A stretch of DNA of 64,000 nucleotides, from NCBI RefSeq assembly GCF_001613325.1, contig NZ_BDCD01000041.1:1-64000 (forward strand). Direction: 5' to 3'. The first letter of the stretch is position 1, and every line of letters starts with the position of its first letter. A program made the translations under genes and the position numbers. This document shows, one piece after another, positions 57,550-64,000 of the stretch. The stretch is from Nocardia yamanashiensis NBRC 100130. GTDB lineage: Bacteria; Actinomycetota; Actinomycetes; Mycobacteriales; Mycobacteriaceae. The notes beneath the pieces are model-generated. The model saw nothing but the letters and a program-made list of their open reading frames with translations. It was not told the origin of the DNA and did not search any database.

Positions 57550-58818
57550 ATGCACGCTCACCTGCGGCGGGTTCTACGCCTGACCGCCACCGTCCTGCTT
57601 TCGGCGGGTGCGGTGCTCGGATCGGTTCACACCGCGCATGCCGATGCGGCGGATTTCTATCTGCCGCCGAATACCCTGCCCGGCACGGTGAATGGGGAGC
57701 TGCTGCGCAGTGAGCCGTTCTCGGCGGCGGAATTCACGCGGCTGGCATTGCTGATGCCCGTCGGTTCCGCGACCCGCGTCATGTACCGGAGTTCCGATGC
57801 GCGGGGCGCGGCGGTCGCGGTCACCGGCACGGTGCTCACGCCTTCAGCGGCCTGGAACGGGCCCGGGCCGCGGCCCTTGATCACCTATGCCATCGGGACG
57901 CACGGCAGTGGAGATGCCTGCGCCCCTTCGAAATTGCTCGCCGACACCATCGAGCTGGATGCCACCGGCATGCCGATGCTCGAATACGATCTGGTCGATC
58001 TCTGGTTGCTGCTGAACCGCGGATTCAGCGTCGCGGTGACCGATTATCAGGGGCTCGGGACGCCCGGCGGGCACCCGTACATGCAGCCGTTGCCGGCGGC
58101 GCACAATGTGCTCGACGCGGCTCGGGCCGCCATCCGGCTCGGGGTCGCCGAGGCGGCCGCGCCCATCGGGATCTGGGGTTATTCGCAGGGTGGCGGGGCG
58201 GCCGCGGCTGCCGCCGAACAGGCTCCCGAGTATGCGCCGGAGCTGGACCTGCGGGGCGTGGTCGCCGGTGCGGCGACGGCTGATCCCGCGGAAACGTTGC
58301 GGTACAACGATTCCAATCTGATGACCATCCTCAACGGGTTCTTCGTGGCGGGGCTGGTCGAGACCGATCCGGAGCTCGCGCCGCGCGTCGAAGCCCTGCT
58401 CAGTCCGGCGGGGCTGCGTATGGTGCAACGGGTTTCGCAGCAGTGTGTGCCGGGTGGCACGCTCACCGCGGCCTATCACTCCACCACCGAATACACCGCC
58501 ACCGGTCAGACTCTGATGGACGCGCTGTCCTCCGATCCGGAGATCCGTTGCGCCCTGGACGGTTTCGTGCTCGGCACGCGCGCGCCCGCTGTTCCGGCGC
58601 TGGTGACGGTGAACGTCAACGACGACACTGTCCCCGTCTCGGTGGTCTACGCCCTGCGTGATCGCTGGCGGGCGCACGGGGCCGACGTCAGCGAACTGAG
58701 CGTGGACACACCGGCGCTGCCCGCGCTGCTGAGCAGCCTGGGAACCGGGCACATCACCGCGAGTGTGCTGTCCGGTTCCCCGGCCGTCTCCTGGCTGGCG
58801 GACCGGCTGGCCCGCTAG
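57550..58818 (+). CDS. Secreted lipase (LIP family, alpha/beta hydrolase)
   Basis: A 422-residue exported lipase of the secretory LIP family (Candida-type lipases, common in Nocardia and mycobacteria). The Sec signal ends near AHA (residue 31). Catalytic Ser212 is in the elbow GYSQGG; the acid and His are expected at VNDDTVPVS and GTGHITA near the C-terminus. PLITYAIGTHG near the oxyanion region and DYQGLGTPGGHPYM are typical. Two or three cysteines (GDACAPS, QQCVPGG, IRCALDG) can form disulfides. It probably releases fatty acids from host or environmental lipids. The ATG lies at the signal peptide start; the frame remains open upstream. Confidence 0.87.
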   Translation: MHAHLRRVLRLTATVLLSAGAVLGSVHTAHADAADFYLPPNTLPGTVNGELLRSEPFSAAEFTRLALLMPVGSATRVMYRSSDARGAAVAVTGTVLTPSAAWNGPGPRPLITYAIGTHGSGDACAPSKLLADTIELDATGMPMLEYDLVDLWLLLNRGFSVAVTDYQGLGTPGGHPYMQPLPAAHNVLDAARAAIRLGVAEAAAPIGIWGYSQGGGAAAAAAEQAPEYAPELDLRGVVAGAATADPAETLRYNDSNLMTILNGFFVAGLVETDPELAPRVEALLSPAGLRMVQRVSQQCVPGGTLTAAYHSTTEYTATGQTLMDALSSDPEIRCALDGFVLGTRAPAVPALVTVNVNDDTVPVSVVYALRDRWRAHGADVSELSVDTPALPALLSSLGTGHITASVLSGSPAVSWLADRLAR

Positions 58819-58823
58819 CGGAT

Positions 58824-59219
58824 TCAGGCGATATCGGCCGGCGCGGACAGCGCCGCCTGCATGGCCACGCCATCGATGTAGGTGTGTTTCTCCGATACCG
58901 CGCCGTCGCGCACCAGCACCATGTCCGCGATGTCGATGTCGACCGGGCTACCGGTGATCGAGGTTCCCGACAGTTTCCACTGCACCGCCCAGAAGTCGTC
59001 TCCCACACGGAGATTCACCGGATTGAAGGTCAGATCCGGTACCAGCGCGAAGTTCTCCGCGGCTGCCGCGCGAATCGCCTCCCGGCCGCGCGCGGGCTCG
59101 CGGCCCGAATGCAAATGGAAGATCGAATCCGGAGTGTGCATGGCGGCGATCCGTTCCGGGTCACGATCCGCCCAGCAGGCGTGATACCGCTCGAACAGGT
59201 CTTTGATGGCATCCGACAT
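58824..59219 (-). CDS. SnoaL-like/NTF2-fold protein
   Basis: A 131-residue NTF2-like polyketide-cyclase-fold protein: LFERYHACWADRDPERIAAMHTPDSIFHLHSG at the N-terminus, REAIRAAAAENFALVPDLTF in the middle and a C-terminal strand with VRDGAVSEKHTYIDGVAM. The substrate is unknown. It is divergent from a TetR gene with an operator-like inverted repeat between, so it is the probable target of that regulator. AAGGA lies 9 bases before the ATG. Confidence 0.82.
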   Translation of the reverse strand: MSDAIKDLFERYHACWADRDPERIAAMHTPDSIFHLHSGREPARGREAIRAAAAENFALVPDLTFNPVNLRVGDDFWAVQWKLSGTSITGSPVDIDIADMVLVRDGAVSEKHTYIDGVAMQAALSAPADIA

Positions 59220-59240
59220 GATCAGAATCCTTCATAAGAA

Positions 59241-59261
59241 ACAAACAGTGTGTCTGTATGT
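59241..59261. promoter_or_regulatory. TetR-type operator between the NTF2-like and TetR genes
   Basis: ACAAACAG-TGTGT-CTGTATGT, an 8-5-8 inverted repeat with one mismatch, lies 22 bases upstream of the NTF2-like gene's ATG in the divergent region. Confidence 0.6.
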
Positions 59262-59345
59262 AATAGGCTTCAGAGTACCCACCGCCCCGGTGAATCCGCC
59301 TCGAATCCGGAAACTTCCGGCACTCCCCTACACTTCGATCTCGCC

Positions 59346-59954
59346 ATGAACGCCGACCGCCGCACCCAAGCCGAACGCTCCGCTACCACTCGCGCCGCGG
59401 TGATTCGCGCGGCCCGAAACCTGTTCGGCCAGAACGGCTACAACGCCGTCAGCACCATCGCGGTAGCCGAATCGGCGGGCGTCAGCCGCGGCGCCCTCTA
59501 CCACCAGTTCGCCGACAAGCGCGAACTCTTCGAAGCCGTCTTCGAGGACCTCGAACAATCCTTGGTCACCGTGATCGGCACCGCGGTCCGCAACGCCTAC
59601 TCCCCCGACCCCATAGCCAATCTCATCGTCGGCTGCCTGGCCTGGCTCGATGCCTCCACCGCCCCCGAGGTCCGCCGCATCGCCCTCCTCGACGCCCCCG
59701 CCGTCCTCGGCTGGTCCCGCTGGCGCGAAATAGAACTCCGCCACACCATCGGCCTCGTCGAGAACGCCCTCACCGAGGCGATCACCGCGGACCGCATCCG
59801 CCCCCAGCCGGTCCGCCCCCTGGCCCTCCTGATCGTCGGCTCTCTCGACGAAGCCGCCCAATACCTGGCCAACTGTGCAGACCCCGCGGCCGAAACCCCC
59901 GTCATCCACGCGGTAATCGAACAACTCATCACCGGCCTGGCCACCGACTCCTGA
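59346..59954 (+). CDS. TetR-family transcriptional regulator
   Basis: A 202-residue TetR protein. The HTH lies at about 12-60 (VIRAARNLFGQNGYNAVSTIAVAESAGVSRGALYHQFADKRELF in family form); the C-terminal domain carries RRIALLDAPAVLGWSRWREIELRHT, the TetR_C_33-like segment. The ATG at 59346 comes 11 nt after TACACT. The coding strand is strongly C-rich in its second half, like the following gene. It probably represses the divergent NTF2-like gene through the operator at 59241-59261. Confidence 0.85.
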   Translation: MNADRRTQAERSATTRAAVIRAARNLFGQNGYNAVSTIAVAESAGVSRGALYHQFADKRELFEAVFEDLEQSLVTVIGTAVRNAYSPDPIANLIVGCLAWLDASTAPEVRRIALLDAPAVLGWSRWREIELRHTIGLVENALTEAITADRIRPQPVRPLALLIVGSLDEAAQYLANCADPAAETPVIHAVIEQLITGLATDS

Positions 59955-60030
59955 CCCGCCCGACCGCGCCCCGCCGATGATTTCCACCGCCCAGCCCCGT
60001 CGAAGCCGATAGCCGACAAAAGGAGATCGC

Positions 60031-60648
60031 ATGCCCGACGCCGTCTGGAACCTGGTCCACCAAGAACGCGCCGCCCTGATCGAAGACCTCTCCCACCTCA
60101 CCGACGCCCAATGGCACCACCCCTCCCTCTGCGCCGATTGGACAATCCACGACGTAGCCGCCCACCTGGTAGACACCCACCGCACCACCCGCCTCAGCTT
60201 CATCACGGCACTGGCCCTGGCCCGCTTCGACTTCGACCGCCAGAACACCCGAGGCATGCTCCGCCACCGCGCCCCCACCCCCACCGAAACCCTCCAACGC
60301 CTACGCGACTCGGCCACCCGAACCTCAACCCCACCGGCCCCGCTGGACAGCCGCCTCGTCGAAGAAATAGTCCACGGCGAAGACATCCGCCGCCCCCTCA
60401 ACCTGACCCGCACCTACCCCCCGGAAGCCGTAACCCGAGCCCTACTCCTCCAAACCCGAACCCCCGCAGCCTTCGGCGGCGCAAAAGAACTCCTCACCCA
60501 AATCCACCTGACCGCAACAGATTCCGACCTCTCCCTAGGCTCCGGCCCCCAACTCCAAGGCCCCACCCTCGACCTACTCCTAGCCATCTCCGGCCGCCGC
60601 ATAGCCCTGGCCAACCTCACCGGCCCCGGCCTGACCGCCTTCGACTGA
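60031..60648 (+). CDS. Mycothiol-dependent maleylpyruvate isomerase-family protein
   Basis: A 205-residue DinB/MDMPI-fold protein. The metal site is read from WTIHDVAAHLVDTH (His) and VEEIVHGEDIRRPL (Glu and His), with LTDAQWHHPSLCADWT before it; the C-terminal half is the MDMPI_C-type domain. Members use mycothiol for isomerisation or thiol transfer, and mshB shows that mycothiol is made here. The substrate is unknown. AGGAG lies 5 bases before the ATG. Base use is odd: C greatly exceeds G on the coding strand, unlike neighbours. Confidence 0.83.
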   Translation: MPDAVWNLVHQERAALIEDLSHLTDAQWHHPSLCADWTIHDVAAHLVDTHRTTRLSFITALALARFDFDRQNTRGMLRHRAPTPTETLQRLRDSATRTSTPPAPLDSRLVEEIVHGEDIRRPLNLTRTYPPEAVTRALLLQTRTPAAFGGAKELLTQIHLTATDSDLSLGSGPQLQGPTLDLLLAISGRRIALANLTGPGLTAFD

Positions 60649-60693
60649 ATCCCACCGCGACCACCGGCAATCCGAGCCGCGATAATCCACGAC

Positions 60694-61449
60694 GTGGAAG
60701 AGGTCGAGATCATCGCTGCCCACCGCGAACGCGCGACACTGCGAGTCGGCGAGATGTTCCTGAAGATCGACGCCGATCAGGCGCGAGCCGACGCCGAACT
60801 CCAGGCGATGGCACTGGCCCCGATCCCGACTCCGAAAGTGTTGTGGCGCAACCCACCCGCGCTCGCACTCGCAGCCCTGCCCGGCACCGCGATCGCCCGC
60901 CTCGGCGAACCGTCCACCGCGTCACGAGCAGCATGGACCGCAGCGGGTGCGACCCTTCGAACCCTGCACGACGCCCCGCTGCCACCCCGCCCCGGCCGCA
61001 CAGTGGACGAGCTCGCCGCGGAACTCGACGCCGCCTGCGCCTGGATCATCACGAACGAGGTCCTCCCCGCACCCGTGGTCATACGCAACCGCCGGATCGC
61101 CGAAGCCGCCCTGCACCCCTGGACCCCGGCGTTCATCCACGGCGACCTCCAGGTCGCCCACGTTTTCGTCGCAGGCGACGAGGTCACCGGCGTGATCGAC
61201 TGGTCCGAAGCCGCCCAGGGCGACCCCCTCTACGACCTGGCCACCCTGACCCTCGGCCACCAAGACCGTCTCGCGGACGTGATCACCGGATACGGCCGCG
61301 AGGTCGACATCGAGGTGATCCGAGGCTGGTGGTCGCTGCGCAGCCTGCGGGGTGTCCGCTGGCTGTCGGAGCACGGCTTCGACCCGGCCAGGCCGGGCGG
61401 GGAGATCGACGTGCTCCGAGCGGCTGCCGAAAGTTCTTCCGGCCGTTAG
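60694..61449 (+). CDS. Aminoglycoside phosphotransferase (APH)-family kinase with altered metal-ligand residue
   Basis: A 251-residue APH/choline-kinase-fold protein. The catalytic loop reads FIHGDLQVAHVFV (Asp151), and the DFG-like motif is GVIDWSEAAQGDPLYDLA (Asp169). The usual loop is HGDxxxxN; here the Asn, a metal ligand, is His156. The N-terminal nucleotide lobe is short, with RVGEMFLKIDAD as the lysine strand. The substrate is unknown and resistance should not be assumed. The GTG follows GATAAT by 7 nt, so the message is probably leaderless. Its last 4 bases overlap the end of ychF on the opposite strand. Confidence 0.8.
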   Translation: MEEVEIIAAHRERATLRVGEMFLKIDADQARADAELQAMALAPIPTPKVLWRNPPALALAALPGTAIARLGEPSTASRAAWTAAGATLRTLHDAPLPPRPGRTVDELAAELDAACAWIITNEVLPAPVVIRNRRIAEAALHPWTPAFIHGDLQVAHVFVAGDEVTGVIDWSEAAQGDPLYDLATLTLGHQDRLADVITGYGREVDIEVIRGWWSLRSLRGVRWLSEHGFDPARPGGEIDVLRAAAESSSGR

Positions 61450-62525
61450 ACGTTGAAGCGGAACTCGACTACGTCGCCGTCAGCCATGACGTAGTCCTTG
61501 CCTTCCATGCGGACCTTGCCGGCGGCTTTGGCGGCGGCCATGGAGCCGGCGGCTACCAGGTCGTCGAAGGCTACGATTTCGGCCTTGATGAAGCCGCGTT
61601 CGAAGTCGGTGTGGATGACGCCGGCGGCCTTGGGGGCGGTGTCGCCCTGGTGGATGGTCCAGGCGCGGGATTCTTTGGGGCCGGCGGTGAGGTAGGTCTG
61701 GAGGCCGAGGGTGTGGAAGCCGGCGCGGGCTAGGGCGTGCAGGCCGGGTTCGGATTGGCCGATGGACTCGAGGAGTTCGAGGGCCGATTCGTCGTCGAGT
61801 TCGATGAGTTCGGATTCGATCTTGGCGTCGAGGAAGACGGCGTCGGCGGGGGCGACGGCGGCCTTCAGTTCGGCCTTCTTGGCCTCGTCGGTGAGGACGG
61901 CTTCGTCGGCGTTGAAGACGTAAAGGAACGGCTTGATGGTGAGGAGGGAGAGTTCCTTGAGGAGCTCCACGTCCAATTCCTTCTGGGCGGCGAAAAGGGT
62001 GCGGCCGGAGTTCAGGATCTCCTGGGCCTGCTTGGCGGCATCGGCGACCGGCTTGCGGTCCTTCTTGATGCGGGCTTCCTTCTCGAGGCGGACGACCGCC
62101 TTCTCCAGGGTCTGCATATCGGCCAGGATCAGCTCGGTCTCGATGACCTCGATATCGGCCAGCGGATCGACCTTGCCGTCCACGTGCACCACGTCGTCAT
62201 CGGCGAACACGCGCACGACCTGGCAGATGGCGTCGGCCTCGCGAATATTGGCGAGGAACTTGTTGCCCAGGCCCTCGCCTTCGGAGGCGCCCTTCACGAT
62301 GCCGGCGATATCGACGAAGGTCACCACGGCGGGCAGCTGGCGCTCGGACCCGAAGATCTCGGCGAGCTTGGCGAGCCTCGGGTCCGGCAGCGGCACCACG
62401 CCGGTGTTCGGCTCGATGGTGGCGAAGGGGTAGTTCGCGGCCAGCACGTCGTTGCGGGTCAGCGCATTGAACAGCGTGGACTTTCCGACATTGGGCAGGC
62501 CGACGATTCCGAGGGTGAGACTCAC
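61446..62525 (-). CDS. ychF: Redox-regulated ATPase YchF (Obg family)
   Basis: A 359-residue OLA1/YchF protein, a ribosome-associated P-loop protein that prefers ATP over GTP. G1 is GLPNVGKST (9-17), G2 lies in ANYPFATIEPNTG, G3 is DIAGIVKGAS, and NADE takes the place of NKxD, as usual for YchF. The coiled-coil A domain (LEKAVVRLEKEARIKKD) and the C-terminal TGS domain (AWTIHQGDTAPKAAGVIHTDFERGFIKAE) are complete. The GTG lies 9 nt after TAAACT (62535-62540). It is convergent with the APH-like gene with a 4-base overlap of stop codons. Confidence 0.95.
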   Translation of the reverse strand: MSLTLGIVGLPNVGKSTLFNALTRNDVLAANYPFATIEPNTGVVPLPDPRLAKLAEIFGSERQLPAVVTFVDIAGIVKGASEGEGLGNKFLANIREADAICQVVRVFADDDVVHVDGKVDPLADIEVIETELILADMQTLEKAVVRLEKEARIKKDRKPVADAAKQAQEILNSGRTLFAAQKELDVELLKELSLLTIKPFLYVFNADEAVLTDEAKKAELKAAVAPADAVFLDAKIESELIELDDESALELLESIGQSEPGLHALARAGFHTLGLQTYLTAGPKESRAWTIHQGDTAPKAAGVIHTDFERGFIKAEIVAFDDLVAAGSMAAAKAAGKVRMEGKDYVMADGDVVEFRFNV

Positions 62526-62650
62526 GAGAACGAGAGTTTACCTGCGGACATCCGGGGCGGACGATCCGGGCGGCGTCAGTCCAGCCGGGTCGTCCGCCAT
62601 CGGGCCACCACATACCGTGCGGTGGCGGAGAACCTGGGCCGGCTATCCGG

Positions 62651-63886
62651 TCAGAGCGCCGCCACCACGGCGTCCGCCAGGACCGCGTACCCGGCGTCGC
62701 TCGGGTGCAGATGGTCGCCGACGTCGTAGCCGGGCAGCAGGCGGGCGCGGTCGACGGGATCGGCGAGGGCGGTGTCCAGATCGACCACGGCGTCGTATTC
62801 TCCGGAGGTGCGGATCCACGCGTTCACCTGTGCGCGAACGGCTTCACGCTCGGCGGTGTAGTAGTCGGAGCCGCCGAACGGCAGCAGGGTCGCGCCGATC
62901 ACCCGCAGCCCGGCCGCGTGCGCCTGCGCGATGAGCGCGCGGTGGCCGTCGATCAGCTGCTGTGCCGATACCACCGGGAACGGCGCGCCCAGGGGGATGC
63001 CGCCGCCGCTGAGACCGATGTCGTTGATGCCTTCGAGGACCACCACGGTGCCGATACCGGGCTGCCCCACCACATCGCGCTGGAAGCGATGCAGAGCGCT
63101 CTCCCCCATCCACGCCGAATCGACGGTCACGCGATTGCCGCCGATGCCGAGGTTCAGCACCGCGCGCGATTGTCCTTGCGCCGCAAGCCGTTCGGCGACC
63201 TCGTCGGGGTAGGTATTGCGCCCGTCGTTGGTGGCGCCGTAGCCGTCGGTGATGGAATCCCCGAACAGCGCCACGCCTGCCCGATGCGGGACGAGGTCGG
63301 CGGTCTCCACCGCGGACAGGTAATAGAACGAGGTGCTGGTCTCGCCGAACGCATCGCCGGCGATATCCGCGCGATGGTCACCCGCGGCGAGATAGCTGGT
63401 GCCCAGCGCTTGTGCGTGATATGTCGCCGGACCGGTCGGAGCAGCGAAATACAGTGTGATGGTCAGGGATTCGAGCGGCGACACCGGAAGCAGCACCGGA
63501 TCGCTGACGAGTTCCGCTCCGGGCGCGATCCGGAACGATCCGCTCAGCCCAGAAGTCAAGGGCCGCACCGAATCCGGAACAACACCAGCTCCGGCGGCGG
63601 TCCGCGCGATGGTCGCCCCGCTCACCTCCAGCGGCTGCGTCCCGTAAGCATTGGACAACCGGACCCGCAGCGCCGATCCCCCATCGCTGACCCGAATCAC
63701 CTGCCGCACGGACTGATCAGCGAATCCGGCCTGCGACCAGTTCGGCGCGAAACTCTCGTTCGGCGTGTGCACAGCGGTCGCCCACACCGACTCCCAGCCG
63801 GGTAACGCATTGGGCGCGCCCTGAGCGGGCGCGGCGAAGCCCAGGAAAGCGGCGAGTATCGCGGCTACGGCGGTGACGACACGCAC
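62651..63886 (-). CDS. Secreted SGNH/GDSL hydrolase
   Basis: A 411-residue exported esterase. The Sec signal ends near AQG (residue 23). The N-terminal half (30-195) is a beta-sandwich domain often found ahead of SGNH domains in actinobacteria. The catalytic SGNH domain follows: block I FGDSITDG with Ser211, block II Gly in NLGIGGNRV, block III Asn in VVLEGINDIG and block V Asp/His in VGDHLHPSDAGY. The substrate may be an acylated sugar, phospholipid or wall component. The ATG gives MRVVTAVAAILAAF. It lies 125 bases upstream of ychF and is probably transcribed separately. Confidence 0.9.
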   Translation of the reverse strand: MRVVTAVAAILAAFLGFAAPAQGAPNALPGWESVWATAVHTPNESFAPNWSQAGFADQSVRQVIRVSDGGSALRVRLSNAYGTQPLEVSGATIARTAAGAGVVPDSVRPLTSGLSGSFRIAPGAELVSDPVLLPVSPLESLTITLYFAAPTGPATYHAQALGTSYLAAGDHRADIAGDAFGETSTSFYYLSAVETADLVPHRAGVALFGDSITDGYGATNDGRNTYPDEVAERLAAQGQSRAVLNLGIGGNRVTVDSAWMGESALHRFQRDVVGQPGIGTVVVLEGINDIGLSGGGIPLGAPFPVVSAQQLIDGHRALIAQAHAAGLRVIGATLLPFGGSDYYTAEREAVRAQVNAWIRTSGEYDAVVDLDTALADPVDRARLLPGYDVGDHLHPSDAGYAVLADAVVAAL

Positions 63887-64000
63887 GGATGGTTCCCTTC
63901 AGCAGTGTGCGGACCGCCTCGCGACGGTCCGCACATCCGCAACTCCATGCGCGAGCATGCAATTCCCACTCCCGGAAATTCGCCGGTGGGCACCGGTTCA

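Noticed and set aside
60694..61449. Antibiotic resistance gene
   Set aside because: The fold is APH-like, but the catalytic loop is altered and nothing in the context indicates resistance; the family covers many metabolic kinases.
1..64000. CRISPR arrays, prophage, insertion sequences or integrated plasmids
   Set aside because: No regularly spaced repeats, integrase, transposase or phage structural genes were seen; the tRNA-Asp has no adjacent integrase or visible attachment repeat.

Overview
The window is high-GC actinobacterial chromosome, most probably from Nocardia or a close mycolic-acid-bearing relative. This rests on markers for mycothiol (mshB), coenzyme F420 (fbiC), methylglucose lipopolysaccharide (gpgS), phosphatidylinositol mannosides and lipoarabinomannan (pimE, lpqW) and meso-DAP (dapC, dapD, dapE). 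From memory, the gene order also follows, in broken blocks, the Mycobacterium tuberculosis stretch from about Rv1157c to Rv1224. The species assignment is an inference. No phage, insertion sequence, CRISPR array or plasmid function was seen; this is core chromosome with small lineage-specific insertions.

Layout. 1-2.5 kb: an HtrA-like protease (cut by the window edge), tatB and an HTH protein, ending in tandem hairpin terminators. 2.6-7.8 kb: a minus-strand group of gpgS, folP2, fadD6 and two LOG-family proteins. 7.8-10.4 kb: divergent dapE and dapD, then a PPOX-fold protein. 10.4-15.5 kb: a zinc importer (aztA divergent from aztB-aztC-aztD) with a Zur-like box between; aztB is fused in frame to a second, lipoprotein-like propeller domain. 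15.5-24 kb: fadD36, a TetR regulator flanked by two MpaB/DUF2236 oxygenase-like paralogues, the two proline-catabolic enzymes, and a Tat-exported cholesterol oxidase. The TetR, oxygenase and cholesterol oxidase promoters share a CGATGAG/CTCATCG operator-like motif. 24-28.4 kb: tRNA-Asp, dapC, fdxC, fbiC. 28.6-34.8 kb: a secreted propeller, two PH-domain membrane proteins, a small exported protein and a fatty-alcohol-oxidase-type GMC enzyme. 34.8-38.4 kb: a conservon (cvnA-B-C) without its GTPase. 38.5-46.3 kb: an F420-type nitroreductase homologue, an lpqW-mshB operon with two small genes behind it, typA, an iron-box-controlled Cys-rich mini-protein followed by a pterin dehydratase, and pimE. 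46.5-55.7 kb: exported proteins, a protein with serine at every third residue, a protein with a duplicated domain, a CHAP protein, and a giant SARP/AAA regulator divergent from an orphan MmyB-type ligand domain. 55.8-64 kb: accessory enzymes and regulators, then ychF and an SGNH hydrolase.

How the genes work together. Several cell-envelope routes meet here: DAP for peptidoglycan, PIM/LAM through PimE and LpqW, methylglucose lipopolysaccharide through GpgS, and export through TatB. Redox and cofactor functions (F420, mycothiol, ferredoxin, pterin recycling) sit among them. Metal control is visible twice: a Zur-like box at the zinc importer and an IdeR/DtxR-like box at the Cys-rich mini-protein. 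A striking general feature is leaderless transcription: at about a dozen genes a TANNNT-type -10 element lies 6-9 nt before the ATG or GTG. I used this to choose many starts.

Best candidates for undescribed biology: the iron-box mini-protein (44621-44819), the serine-triplet protein (47467-47829), the permease-lipoprotein fusion in the zinc importer (12542-14602), and the TetR/oxygenase/cholesterol-oxidase operator set (17105-23963).
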